A DNA stretch of 63,404 nucleotides, from positions 62,305-125,708 of the forward strand of contig NZ_QZVS01000086.1 of assembly GCF_003602235.1 (NCBI RefSeq), written 5' to 3'. Below, one piece after another: positions 42,187 to 50,528 of the stretch. The notes beneath the pieces are model-generated. The model ran no database searches. It was not told the origin of the DNA and saw only the letters and a program-made list of their open reading frames with translations. This DNA is from Cryobacterium melibiosiphilum (GTDB taxonomy: Bacteria; Actinomycetota; Actinomycetes; Actinomycetales; Microbacteriaceae). How positions within the stretch are numbered: the stretch's first letter is position 1; each line of letters begins with the position of its first letter. Position numbers and translations under genes: made by a program.

Positions 42187-43225
42187 CTCTGGCCTCACTG
42201 AGTCGGAGTTTCTTCGCGGTGCGCACGGCGGCGATGCGGTCGATGATGATGGCGGCGAGGATCAGCACGCCGACAATGGCCTGCTGCCAGAATTTGTCCA
42301 CGCGCAGGGCGGTCAGCGCGCTCGTGATGGTGGTCAGCAGGATCGCGCCGAGGGCAGCCCCGACGACGGTTCCGCTGCCACCGAAGATGGCGACCCCGCC
42401 GACGACGGCCGCAGCGACGACATCCAGTTCGAGGCCGGTACCGGTCGTGGCGCCGACCGAGTTGAATCGGCTCGCGTAGAGAACCCCGGCGATACCGGCG
42501 AGCACCCCATTGGTGAGAAAGGCGAGAAAGACCCGCCGGGCCACGGGAATGCCGAACAGCTTCGCGGCGTCCGGGTCGGAGCCGATCGCGTACAGGTCCC
42601 GGCCCGGGCGGGTACCGACCATGTAGATGGCCACCACGGCCACGACCAGCAGGGCGATGAGCGTGATCAACGGAAAGCCGGCCACGGTGTCGACCGACAA
42701 AGCCCCGAAGGCGTCGGGACGGTCGCCGGCGAAGTACTGGGTGCCGCCGGCCCAGGCATTGTTCAGCCCGCGGTAGATGTACAGGGTGCCCAGGGTGATC
42801 ACGAGCGCGGGAACCTTCGCCACCGTGACGAGCAGGCCGTTGATGGCACCGAGCAGGGCACCGAGGGCCATGCCGGCGAGCAAGACGACCACGATGGGGA
42901 TGCCCGGCACGGTGGCGAACAGGGTTCCGGTCGAGAAAGCGACCAGCCCCAGGATCGAGCCGACCGAGAGGTCGACGTTGCGGGTGATGATCACGAGCGC
43001 CTGGCCGACCGCGAGAATAATCACGATCGTCGAGTTGAGCAGCAGGTCCTTGACGCCCTGGGAGCTCAGGAACAGGGGATTGGCGAGGTACGTGACCGTG
43101 ACGAGTGCAATCAGGGCGATCGTGACGGGCAACTCGCGCAGGCGAAGCACGGTCGCGAGGCGCGCGGCCGGGGTCGGGCCCGCGCTCGGTGGCGCATCCG
43201 CTGGCCGGGTCGGGGTGGCGGTCAT
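42179..43225 (-). CDS. rhaP: sugar ABC transporter permease (RhaP-like)
   Basis: Second permease (348 aa) with the paired motif RNVDLSVGSILGLVAFSTG, VAKVPALVITLGTLYIYRGLNNAW and LDVVAAAVVGGVAIFGGSGTVVGAALGA; about 8-10 membrane helices. It overlaps the ATPase gene by 4 nt (ATGA) at its start and the other permease gene at its end. The cytoplasmic N-terminus is rich in Pro/Ala/Thr. Substrate inferred from the locus. Confidence 0.9.
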   Translation of the reverse strand: MTATPTRPADAPPSAGPTPAARLATVLRLRELPVTIALIALVTVTYLANPLFLSSQGVKDLLLNSTIVIILAVGQALVIITRNVDLSVGSILGLVAFSTGTLFATVPGIPIVVVLLAGMALGALLGAINGLLVTVAKVPALVITLGTLYIYRGLNNAWAGGTQYFAGDRPDAFGALSVDTVAGFPLITLIALLVVAVVAIYMVGTRPGRDLYAIGSDPDAAKLFGIPVARRVFLAFLTNGVLAGIAGVLYASRFNSVGATTGTGLELDVVAAAVVGGVAIFGGSGTVVGAALGAILLTTITSALTALRVDKFWQQAIVGVLILAAIIIDRIAAVRTAKKLRLSEARDV

Positions 43226-44805
43226 CTGGTGCGCTCCTCGGTGCCTGTGGGTAACTCGGTGCCTGTGGGTAACTCTGTGCCTGTGAGAACCTCCGTGCCG
43301 GTGAGCAACGCCGAGGCGGTTGCGGCGTGCATGACGGTTTCGGGGGTGGCCTCGGCCCGGTCGAGTTCTGCGCTGATGCGGCCCTCGTGCATCACGAGCA
43401 CCCGGTCGGCCATGCCGAGAACCTCGGGCAGCTCGCTCGAGATCATCAGGATGGCCATGCCCGCTCCGGCGAGGTCGGAGATCAGCCGGTGCACCTCGCT
43501 CTTGGTGCCGATGTCGATGCCGCGGGTGGGTTCGTCAAGGATCAGAAAACGCGGCGCGGTGGCGAGCCACTTCGCCAGCACGACTTTTTGCTGGTTGCCG
43601 CCGGAGAGGGTGGAGACGGCGTATTCCTGGGATCCGGTTTTGACCTGCAGTTTCGCGGTCCACTCCTCGGCGGCGCGGCGTTCGGCGCCGGCGTTGATGA
43701 TGCCGAAGCGCGCCAGCGAGTTGCGCAGGGTGAGGGCGGCGTTGTGGGCGACCGAGAGGTCCATGACCAGGCCCTGTTTGCGGCGGTCTTCGGGCACAAA
43801 AGCCATGCCGGCGTCGATGGCGGCCTGCGGGTCACGACCTTTGAGCGGCTTGCCGAGCACCTCCACGGTTCCTCGGTCGTAGGGGTCGATGCCGAAGATG
43901 GCCCGGGCGACCTCGGTGCGGCCGGCGCCGACCAGGCCGGCGAGGGCGACGACCTCGCCGGCCTTGACCTCGAAACTGATGTCGGCGAAGACGCCGGCGC
44001 GGCCGAGGCCGGAGACCCGCAGCACGGTGTCGCCAAGCTCAGCGACGACCTTGGGGTAGAGCTGGGCGATGTCGCGGCCCACCATCTCCCGCACGATCTT
44101 GTCGATCGTGACCTCACTCGTGATGTGGGTGTTGATGTAGCGACCGTCACGCATCACGGTGATGCGATCGCAGAGCGCGAACACCTCGTCGAAACGGTGG
44201 GAGATGAAGAGGATGCCTGCTCCCGCCGCGCGCAGGCTGCGCGCGACCGTGAACAGACGCTCCACCTCGATGCCCGAGAGAGCCGCGGTCGGCTCGTCCA
44301 TCACGAGTACCTTCGCATCGAGCGAGATTGCTTTGGCGATCTCGATGATCTGCTGGTCGGCGATGGAGAGTCCTTCGGCGACTCGGTCGGGGTCGATGCG
44401 CACTCCGAGGCGCTCGAACAGTGCCCGGGCCTGGCCGCGCATCGCAGCGCGACTGATCAGGCCCAAGCGGCCCTTCGGTTGGCGCCCGACGAAGATGTTC
44501 TCGGCCACCGTGAGGTCGGGAAACAGGGTGGGCTCCTGGTAGATCACCGAGATACCGGCGGCTTTGCTGTCCGCTACGGTGCGGAAGGACACGGGCTGTC
44601 CGCCGACCTGAAAGTCCCCGGCGTCGGGCTGGTGAAAGCCCGCGAGGATCTTGACGAGCGTCGACTTGCCGGCCCCGTTCTCGCCGACCAAGGCGTGGAT
44701 CTCACCGGGGAGAATCTCAACGGTGCCGTCGGCGAGGGCGACCACCGGGCCGAAGGCCTTGGCGGCGCCGTGCAGGGCGAGCACGGGGGTGGGGGTGCTG
44801 GGCAT
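43222..44805 (-). CDS. rhaT: sugar ABC transporter ATP-binding protein (RhaT-like)
   Basis: Double-domain ATPase (527 aa) of the RbsA/MglA class: the first Walker A VGENGAGKST (about 41-50), LSIADQQIIEIAKAIS signature and VMDEPTAALS Walker B. The second half has the typical degenerate P-loop GLVGAGRTE, LSGGNQQKVVLAKWL and LILDEPTRGIDIGTK. ATG 44805 follows GGAGG at about 10 nt. The C-terminus is an LTGTE/LPTGTE repeat coded by an 18-bp minisatellite, unlike the compact end of homologues. First gene of the rha transporter operon, downstream of a LacI operator. Confidence 0.92.
   Translation of the reverse strand: MPSTPTPVLALHGAAKAFGPVVALADGTVEILPGEIHALVGENGAGKSTLVKILAGFHQPDAGDFQVGGQPVSFRTVADSKAAGISVIYQEPTLFPDLTVAENIFVGRQPKGRLGLISRAAMRGQARALFERLGVRIDPDRVAEGLSIADQQIIEIAKAISLDAKVLVMDEPTAALSGIEVERLFTVARSLRAAGAGILFISHRFDEVFALCDRITVMRDGRYINTHITSEVTIDKIVREMVGRDIAQLYPKVVAELGDTVLRVSGLGRAGVFADISFEVKAGEVVALAGLVGAGRTEVARAIFGIDPYDRGTVEVLGKPLKGRDPQAAIDAGMAFVPEDRRKQGLVMDLSVAHNAALTLRNSLARFGIINAGAERRAAEEWTAKLQVKTGSQEYAVSTLSGGNQQKVVLAKWLATAPRFLILDEPTRGIDIGTKSEVHRLISDLAGAGMAILMISSELPEVLGMADRVLVMHEGRISAELDRAEATPETVMHAATASALLTGTEVLTGTELPTGTELPTGTEERTR
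43241..43312. repeat. 18-bp coding minisatellite at the 3' end of the ABC ATPase gene
   Basis: Four 18-bp units: two nearly identical (GTGCCTGTGGGTAACTCG and a one-base variant) and two diverged. They are in frame with the ATPase gene and encode repeated TGTE-type hexapeptides. Slippage would change the tail length by six residues without a frameshift. Confidence 0.85.
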
Positions 44806-44858
44806 CAGCAGTCGAGCCTCCTCGTTGAGGGTGAACCGGGGTGGTGAAAATTCCGGAC

Positions 44859-44878
44859 TGAATCGTTTCACAATGTAA
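44859..44878 (-). promoter_or_regulatory. LacI operator upstream of the rha transporter operon
   Basis: TGAATCGTTTCA (44859-44870), the same word as upstream of rhaI, is flanked by a possible minus-strand -10 TACATT (44878-44873). It lies 54 bp before the ATPase start. The exact promoter hexamers are uncertain. Confidence 0.7.
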
Positions 44879-44964
44879 ATCTTGACGATCTTAGAACGGT
44901 TATGCGTCCGGCGTCAACGATTCGTGCCCGGCAATCTGAAGATTGAAATCTGAATGAGACCGTC

Positions 44965-45027
44965 GAGTCGTTTCACTGTGACCCGATCGGTGATTCGTTT
45001 CATTTTGGCCGCGAGTCGGAATACACT
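44965..45027 (+). promoter_or_regulatory. autoregulated promoter of the rhamnose LacI regulator
   Basis: TGATTCGTTTCA (44991-45002) and a weaker GAGTCGTTTCA (44965-44975) precede a -10 TACACT (45022-45027). The presumed -35 (44999-45004) overlaps the operator at 17-bp spacing. With 44859-44870 this makes three operator-like words in the divergent region, suitable for looping. Confidence 0.7.
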
Positions 45028-45071
45028 CGGGGCCGGAGTAAGGGTTCACCGACGGCCCGGGAGGAGTCACG

Positions 45072-46079
45072 ATGGCGATCAGCGTGAAAGACGTGGCCGT
45101 GGCCGCGGGGGTCTCGGTGGGAACCGTCTCCAACGTCTTGAACCGCCCAGACAAGGTCTCGGCGGACACCGTCGCGCGCGTGCAGGCCGCGATCGCCGAC
45201 CTCGGTTTTGTGCGCAATGACGCCGCCCGCCAGCTGCGCGCCGGCCGCAGCCGCAGCATCGGCCTCGTCGTGCTCGACGTGGGCAACCCCTTCTTCACCG
45301 ATGTCGCCCGCGGCGCCGAGAATCGCGCCGCGGAGTCCGGACTCGCCGTGCTGCTCGGCAACAGCGACGAAAACGTCGAACGCGAGGGCACCTACCTCGA
45401 CCTCTTCGAGGAGCAGCGGGTGCTGGGCGTGCTCGTGACCCCGGTCGGCGACGTCGCCGACCGTCTCACCCGGCTGCGGCTGCGCGGCACCCCGACCGTG
45501 CTCGTCGACCGGCAGACGGATGACCTGAATTTCTCGTCGGTCGCCGTGGACGACGTGGCCGGCGGACGCCTCGCCGCCAGTCACCTGATCGAGGGCGGCC
45601 GCAGCCGGCTGGCCTTCGTGGGCGGGCCGGCCAGCATCCGCCAGGTGGGCGATCGGCTGCAGGGCGCCCGCGCGGCGGTCGCCGAGCATCCCGGGGTCTC
45701 GCTCGAAGTGATCGATACCGAGTCCCTCAGCGTGCTGCAGGGACGCGTCGCGGGAGAGGGCATCCGTGCCCGGCCGGCGGCCGAGCGCCCCGACGCGGTC
45801 TTCGCGGCGAACGATCTGCTCGCGATGGGCGTGCTGCAGGCGCTCAACATGCAGGGAGACGTGCACGTTCCCCGCGATGTCGCGCTCATCGGCTACGACG
45901 ACATCGCCTTCGCCTCCGCAGCGGTCGTGCCGCTCTCGTCAATCCGCCAGCCGAGCGTGCTGATCGGCTACACTGCGCTCGACCTGCTGCTGCGCGAAGC
46001 GGATGGCGGCCCCGGCTTCGCGCACGAACACATCGTCTTCGACCCCGAACTGGTGGTGCGCGACTCGACCCGGTCCTGA
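45072..46079 (+). CDS. LacI-family regulator of the rhamnose locus
   Basis: LacI/GalR regulator (335 aa): HTH MAISVKDVAVAAGVSVGTVSNVLNRPDKVS with hinge helix RNDAARQLRAGRS, then a sugar-binding core (IGLVVLDVGNPFFTDVARGAE, LVDRQTDDLNFSSVAVDDVAGG, FAANDLLAMGVLQALN, IGYDDIAFA). It is divergent from the transporter operon and shares TGAATCGTTTCA-type operators with it and with rhaI. L-rhamnose or rhamnulose as inducer is inferred. ATG 45072 has GGGAGGAG upstream. Confidence 0.9.
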   Translation: MAISVKDVAVAAGVSVGTVSNVLNRPDKVSADTVARVQAAIADLGFVRNDAARQLRAGRSRSIGLVVLDVGNPFFTDVARGAENRAAESGLAVLLGNSDENVEREGTYLDLFEEQRVLGVLVTPVGDVADRLTRLRLRGTPTVLVDRQTDDLNFSSVAVDDVAGGRLAASHLIEGGRSRLAFVGGPASIRQVGDRLQGARAAVAEHPGVSLEVIDTESLSVLQGRVAGEGIRARPAAERPDAVFAANDLLAMGVLQALNMQGDVHVPRDVALIGYDDIAFASAAVVPLSSIRQPSVLIGYTALDLLLREADGGPGFAHEHIVFDPELVVRDSTRS

Positions 46080-46118
46080 CCCGGCCCCGGGGGCACTCGT
46101 CCGGGGGATACCCGAGAG

Positions 46119-46124
46119 TATTCT
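46119..46124 (+). promoter_or_regulatory. -10 element of the POT transporter gene
   Basis: TATTCT ends exactly six bases before ATG 46131. The intervening GAAGGG also resembles a ribosome-binding site, but no leader is predicted. Confidence 0.5.
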
Positions 46125-46130
46125 GAAGGG

Positions 46131-47600
46131 ATGAGTACGACCTCCGACGAAGCCAAAGCCCACCACGAAGACACCGGATTTCTCGGGCAACCCCGCTCCC
46201 TGGCCCATATCTTCGGCGTCGAGATGTGGGAGCGCTTCTCCTTCTACGGCATGCAGGGCATCCTGCTGTTGTACCTGTACTACTCGGCGGCTGACGACGG
46301 CCTCGGCATCCCGCAGGCCACCGCGGCGGGCATAGTCGGCGCCTACGGCGGTGGCGTGTACCTCTCCACGATCCTCGGCGCCTGGGTCGCCGACCGCCTG
46401 CTCGGCTCGGAGCGGGTGCTCTTCTACAGCGCCATCGTCATCATGCTCGGCCACATCGCTCTGGCCCTGCTGCCCGGCGTCATCGGCCTGGCCGCCGGCC
46501 TCATCCTGGTCGCGGTCGGCAGTGGCGGGCTCAAGGCCAACGCGACCTCCGTCGTCGGCACGCTGTATTCAGCGGATGATCCCCGTCGCGACGCCGGGTT
46601 CTCCATCTTCTACCTCGGCATCAACCTCGGCGCGTTCTTCGGACCGATCCTCACCGGCCTCCTGCAGACCACTCTCGGCTTCCACTACGGCTTCGGCCTC
46701 GCCGCGGTGGGCATGGCGATCGGGCTCACGCAGTACTCCTTCGGGCGTAAGCGCCTGCCCGAAGCGTCCCGCGTCGTGCCCGATCCCCTGCCGCGGGAGC
46801 GCTACAACCGGTACATCCTCATCGCCCTCGTCGCCGTCGCGATCATCGTGGTTCTGGTGATGACCGGTGTCATCACGGCCTCCAACCTGGTCACGATCGT
46901 GATCGGGCTGACCATCGTCGCCACGATCTCGTACTTCATCGTGATACTCACCAACCGGCAAATCAGCACCGTCGAACGCAAGCGCGTCTACGCGTTCATC
47001 CCGCTGTTCATCGCGAGCGCCGCGTTCTGGTCGCTGTACCAGCAGCAGTTCACCGTCGTCACGATCTACGCCGACGAACGCCTCAACCGCGACCTGTTTG
47101 GCTGGGAGATGCCGGTCTCCTGGGTGCAGTCGATCAACCCGGTCTTCATCATCGTGCTGTCTGGCATCTTCGCCGCCATCTGGACCAAGTGGGGCACCCG
47201 TCAGCCGTCCACCCCGGTGAAGTTCGCCTTCGGCACCGGCATCATGGGCATCGCGTTCCTGCTGTTCCTGCCCTTCGCGGGCGGAGCGGCGAACTCGACC
47301 CCGCTGTTGGCCATGGTCGGCATCCTGCTCGTCTTCACCGTCGCGGAGCTGCTGCTCTCCCCGGTCGGACTCTCGGTCGCCACGAAACTCGCGCCCGTGG
47401 TCTTCAAAACCCAGATGGTGGCGCTGTTCTTCCTGTCCGTCGCGCTGGGCTCGGCCGTGTCCGGCCTGCTCGCCGAGTGGTACGCGACCGTCGACGAGAC
47501 GCTGTACTTCGGCGTGCTCGGCGGCATCGCCATCCTCCTCGGTGTGATGCTCGCGATCGTCGCCCGCCCGGTGCTGCGCCTGATGGGCGGCGTGCGCTAA
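46131..47600 (+). CDS. POT-family proton-dependent di/tripeptide transporter
   Basis: Proton-coupled oligopeptide symporter (489 aa) of the POT/PTR2 family with about 14 helices. The N-terminal motif EMWERFSFYGMQGILLLYLYY carries the ExxERFxxYG proton-coupling signature, and GAWVADRLLGSERVLFYSA and GINLGAFFGPILTGLLQ are the PTR2 family segments. It imports di- and tripeptides. Its stop codon overlaps the stop of the convergent MFS gene by 4 nt. The small gap to the upstream LacI gene (51 bp) is not an operon link because it has its own -10. Confidence 0.92.
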   Translation: MSTTSDEAKAHHEDTGFLGQPRSLAHIFGVEMWERFSFYGMQGILLLYLYYSAADDGLGIPQATAAGIVGAYGGGVYLSTILGAWVADRLLGSERVLFYSAIVIMLGHIALALLPGVIGLAAGLILVAVGSGGLKANATSVVGTLYSADDPRRDAGFSIFYLGINLGAFFGPILTGLLQTTLGFHYGFGLAAVGMAIGLTQYSFGRKRLPEASRVVPDPLPRERYNRYILIALVAVAIIVVLVMTGVITASNLVTIVIGLTIVATISYFIVILTNRQISTVERKRVYAFIPLFIASAAFWSLYQQQFTVVTIYADERLNRDLFGWEMPVSWVQSINPVFIIVLSGIFAAIWTKWGTRQPSTPVKFAFGTGIMGIAFLLFLPFAGGAANSTPLLAMVGILLVFTVAELLLSPVGLSVATKLAPVVFKTQMVALFFLSVALGSAVSGLLAEWYATVDETLYFGVLGGIAILLGVMLAIVARPVLRLMGGVR

Positions 47601-48985
47601 CGCGAGCTGGTGCCCTCGACGACCGCGATCTCTCGGGTCGCGGTGTCCACGGCCTCCGTGCGGTCGGCAGCAGTGCGGTCGGCAGCGGATGCCGCGGCGG
47701 GCCCCGTCGAGGCCGCCCCGCGGCCGTCACCGGCGTGCAACAGCTGCACCCGCGGCGAGGTGCGCAGCCGCAGCCGCAACCGCAACTCGCGGTAGCGGAT
47801 CATCCAGTACAACAGGGCGGCAGCGGCCAGCAGACCCGAGGCCGACGCGAGGCCGAGTGCCCAGCGGGGGCCGAAGGCATCCGCGACCCAGCCGACGAGC
47901 GGAGCACCGAGCGGGGTTCCGCCGACGAAGATGGCCATGTAGAGCGCCATGACCCGGCCGCGCATGTCGGCCTGGGTGGTGGTCTGCACGTAGGCGTTCG
48001 CCGTCGTCATCAGCGTCAGCGACGACAGGCCGACGAGGGCGAGGGAGACCGCGAAGCTGCCGTACGTGGGCATCACAGCGGCCAACGCACAGGAGACGCC
48101 GAACAGCGCGGCCCCGATGATGATCATGCGCAGCCGGGCCTGACTGCGGCGGGCGGCGAGCAGGGAGCCGACCACCGCGCCGATCGCCATGATCGAGCTG
48201 AGCAGGCCGAACTCGGTGGCGCCCTTGCCGAACTCGATCGTCGCCATGGTCGAGGTGAAGATGGCGAAGTTGAGGCCGAAGGTGCCGATCAGGAACACGG
48301 CGACCATGACGACCATGATGTCGGGGCGGCCGCGCACGTACCGGAATCCCGCGGCGAGCTGTCCGCGCTCCCGGCTGACTGGCGGCTGGCGGCGCAAAAG
48401 GTGGGTGCGCAGCAGCATCATCGCGAACACCGTGGCGGCGAAGGTGACGGCGTTGATCATGAAGACCCAGCCGGCGCCGACGGCAACCACGAGCAGGCCG
48501 GCGGCGGCCGGTCCGAAGAGGCGGGCACCGTGGAATGACGCCGAGTTCAGGGCGACGGCGTTGCTGAGGTTGTCCTCCGAGACGAGCTCCGAGACGAAGG
48601 CCTGACGGGCGGGCGCGTCGATCGCGGCGACGACGCCGAGCCCGAGGGCGAACAGGTAGACGTGCCAAAGTTCGGCGATGCCGGTCACGGTCAGGATTCC
48701 GAGTCCGAGGGCCAGCAGGCCCATGAGCGCCTGCGTGAGGATGAGCAGTTTGCGCCGGTTGAACCGGTCGGCAATGAGGCCGGCCCACGGCATCAGGATG
48801 AGCATCGGGCCAAGCTGCAGGGCCATGGTGATGCCGACCGCGGTCGCGTTGTAGTCGGTCAGCTCGGTGAGCACGATCCAGTCCTGGGCGGTGCGCTGCA
48901 TCCAGGTGCCGATGTTCGAGACGAGGGCCCCGGCGAACCAGATGCGGTAATTGATGACGCTCAGGGAGCGGAACATGGCACTCAA
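47597..48985 (-). CDS. MFS transporter, DHA3/EntS-like
   Basis: Major facilitator (462 aa) with 12 predicted helices, of the group that includes EntS and macrolide-type exporters: NYRIWFAGALVSNIGTWMQRTAQDWIVLTEL, PWAGLIADRFNRRKLLILTQ (loop 2-3 motif A), FVGGTPLGAPLVGWVADAFGPR. The C-terminal 60 residues are a hydrophilic Ala/Thr-rich cytoplasmic tail. TTG 48985 overlaps the MarR stop by 4 nt (TTGA) with AAGGAG 10 nt upstream; ATG 48976 is the alternative. Likely a drug or metabolite exporter under MarR control. Confidence 0.85.
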   Translation of the reverse strand: MSAMFRSLSVINYRIWFAGALVSNIGTWMQRTAQDWIVLTELTDYNATAVGITMALQLGPMLILMPWAGLIADRFNRRKLLILTQALMGLLALGLGILTVTGIAELWHVYLFALGLGVVAAIDAPARQAFVSELVSEDNLSNAVALNSASFHGARLFGPAAAGLLVVAVGAGWVFMINAVTFAATVFAMMLLRTHLLRRQPPVSRERGQLAAGFRYVRGRPDIMVVMVAVFLIGTFGLNFAIFTSTMATIEFGKGATEFGLLSSIMAIGAVVGSLLAARRSQARLRMIIIGAALFGVSCALAAVMPTYGSFAVSLALVGLSSLTLMTTANAYVQTTTQADMRGRVMALYMAIFVGGTPLGAPLVGWVADAFGPRWALGLASASGLLAAAALLYWMIRYRELRLRLRLRTSPRVQLLHAGDGRGAASTGPAAASAADRTAADRTEAVDTATREIAVVEGTSSR

Positions 48986-49452
48986 CTGTTGGCGAGCTCC
49001 TTCATGATCGAGGCGGCGTCCGCGAGGGTCTGGCGCTGCGCGGGGGTGAGCAGAATCAGCCGCTGGGCGAGCCAGGCCTCGCGGCGTTTGCGGGTCTCCC
49101 GCATGATGTCGAGGCCGGCCGCCGTGGCCGTGAGCACGACCTTGCGGCCGTCGTCGGCGGCGCCGGACCGGTCGACGAGGCCCGCGGTGACGAGGGCATG
49201 CACGGTGCGCGTCATCGACGGCGGGGTCACGTGCTCGTGTTCGCTGAGTTCGCTGAGCGTGAGCGGGCCTTCCACGAACAGGCTGCCGAGGGCCGAGAAC
49301 TGGCTCGCGCTGAGCTCGTTGTCGGCTTTCTCCTGCCGCAGGCGGCGCGCCAGGCGGCCGTTGGCCATGCGAAAGTCGTGGCTGAGTTCGGCCACGGTGC
49401 TCTCGTGGCCGGGGGCATCCGCCGAGTGGTGGGGCGCGGTGTCAGTGAGCAT
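48982..49452 (-). CDS. MarR-family regulator
   Basis: MarR regulator (156 aa): winged HTH QFSALGSLFVEGPLTLSELSEHEHVTPPSMTRTVHALVTAGLVDR with the wing DDGRKVVLTATAAG and C-terminal dimerisation helices. It is translationally coupled to the MFS exporter gene, so it is likely its ligand-responsive repressor and an autorepressor. The start is ATG 49452 with a minus-strand TACGCT -10 exactly six bases upstream, overlapping an inverted repeat. Confidence 0.88.
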   Translation of the reverse strand: MLTDTAPHHSADAPGHESTVAELSHDFRMANGRLARRLRQEKADNELSASQFSALGSLFVEGPLTLSELSEHEHVTPPSMTRTVHALVTAGLVDRSGAADDGRKVVLTATAAGLDIMRETRKRREAWLAQRLILLTPAQRQTLADAASIMKELANS

Positions 49453-49458
49453 CTATTT

Positions 49459-49481
49459 AGCGTAGCAAATTAGTCTTGCTA
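49459..49481. promoter_or_regulatory. MarR operator over the marR promoter
   Basis: The inverted repeat TAGCAA-N7-TTGCTA (49463-49468 and 49476-49481) overlaps the minus-strand -10 TACGCT (49464-49459). Its two half-sites are spaced as in typical MarR operators. It may also affect the hydrolase gene that starts at 49538 on the plus strand. Confidence 0.65.
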
Positions 49482-49537
49482 AGTATTCCCTGTTTTTGCT
49501 ATTCCCCGGGTGGGCTACGAGGGTACAGACTGGCCTC

Positions 49538-50416
49538 GTGCCCACCTACACCGATGTTTACGGCGTCACCATCACCTATTACGTCTGGCCGGTGGATGCC
49601 CCGCGCGGCATCGTGCAGATCGCCCACGGCGTCGGCGAACACGCGTTGCGCTACGCCGCGCTCGCCGAGGCGCTCAACGCGGCCGGCTACACCGTCTATG
49701 CCGACGACCATCGTGGTCACGGCCAGACCGGACTCGGCCAGCACGGCGGCGACCATACCCGCCTCGGGCGGCTCGGTGTTGGCGGGGTGCGGGCGGCCGC
49801 GGCCGGTGTGCGGCAGCTGAGCGGCATCATCCGTCGCGCAGAGCCCGGGCTGCCGCTGATTCTGTTGGGGCACAGCTGGGGGTCGTTCCTGGCCCAGATG
49901 ATCATCAACGAGCACGCAGGCGAGTACGACGCGGTGGTGCTCTCGGGCACTGCGTACCGGTGGCCGGGGTACATGGACGCGGGAGACCTGAACCGCAGGC
50001 ACAAAAAGCTCGGCACGACCGGAATGGAGTGGCTGAGCCGTGACCCCGCGATCGCCGCGGCGTTTGTCAGCGATCCGCTGACCACGGCCACGCCACTCGC
50101 GAAGCTGTTCGGCCTGCGCGAGGCGGCCCGGCTGTTCGGCCGGCCCGCCCGCGGGCTGCCGACCGCACTGCCGCTGCTGATGCTCGTCGGCGGCGACGAC
50201 ACCGTCGGCGGGGAACGCAGCGCGGCCCGGCTCGCCGAGGCCTACGTGGCCCGGTCGGGGCTGCGCGACGTGCGCCTGGTGGTCTACCCGGGCGCCCGGC
50301 ACGAGGTGTTCAACGAGACCAACCGCTCGGAGGTGATTGCCGACCTGCTGCACTGGCTCGACGAGCACCTGCCGGTCGTGCCTGCTGCCGCTCGTGACGA
50401 AAAGCGGACGGATTGA
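49538..50416 (+). CDS. alpha/beta hydrolase, monoacylglycerol-lipase-like
   Basis: Serine hydrolase (292 aa) of the monoglyceride-lipase-like group (Hydrolase_4): YVWPVDAPRGIVQIAHGVGEHALRYAALAEALNAAGYTVYADDHRGHGQT is the family opening, the nucleophile is in LLGHSWGSFLAQ, with Asp in VGGDDTVGG and His in YPGARHEVFNE. The substrate is probably acylglycerols or lysophospholipids. GTG 49538 is preferred: a CAGACT hexamer lies six bases upstream and the longer frame has no family similarity. Confidence 0.82.
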   Translation: MPTYTDVYGVTITYYVWPVDAPRGIVQIAHGVGEHALRYAALAEALNAAGYTVYADDHRGHGQTGLGQHGGDHTRLGRLGVGGVRAAAAGVRQLSGIIRRAEPGLPLILLGHSWGSFLAQMIINEHAGEYDAVVLSGTAYRWPGYMDAGDLNRRHKKLGTTGMEWLSRDPAIAAAFVSDPLTTATPLAKLFGLREAARLFGRPARGLPTALPLLMLVGGDDTVGGERSAARLAEAYVARSGLRDVRLVVYPGARHEVFNETNRSEVIADLLHWLDEHLPVVPAAARDEKRTD

Positions 50417-50432
50417 CGCGAAGTCGCTGGGC

Positions 50433-50473
50433 AGCGGATGAAACGGGCCCGTCTGGTCGCGCCATCCGCTTTT
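50433..50473. terminator. terminator between the hydrolase and lipoate ligase genes
   Basis: AGCGGATG (50433-50440) pairs with CATCCGCT (50463-50470) followed by a TTTT run. An inner perfect palindrome ACGGGCCCGT (50443-50452) adds a second stem. It is consistent with intrinsic termination of the hydrolase transcript. Confidence 0.6.
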
Positions 50474-50528
50474 CGCAGGGGTGGCGGGGGTGGCATCCGT
50501 CGCCCGGCCGGGCGATTAGGCTGGCCCA

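Noticed and set aside
43222..43312. LPTGTE repeats at the ABC ATPase C-terminus as a sortase signal
   Set aside because: LPTGT is not LPxTG, no hydrophobic segment follows, and the protein is a cytoplasmic ATPase. The peptides result from the 18-bp minisatellite.
44805..44871. Longer N-terminus for the rha ABC ATPase
   Set aside because: It would cover the LacI operator. The ATPase fold starts at VLALHGAAKAFG shortly after ATG 44805, which has a ribosome-binding site.
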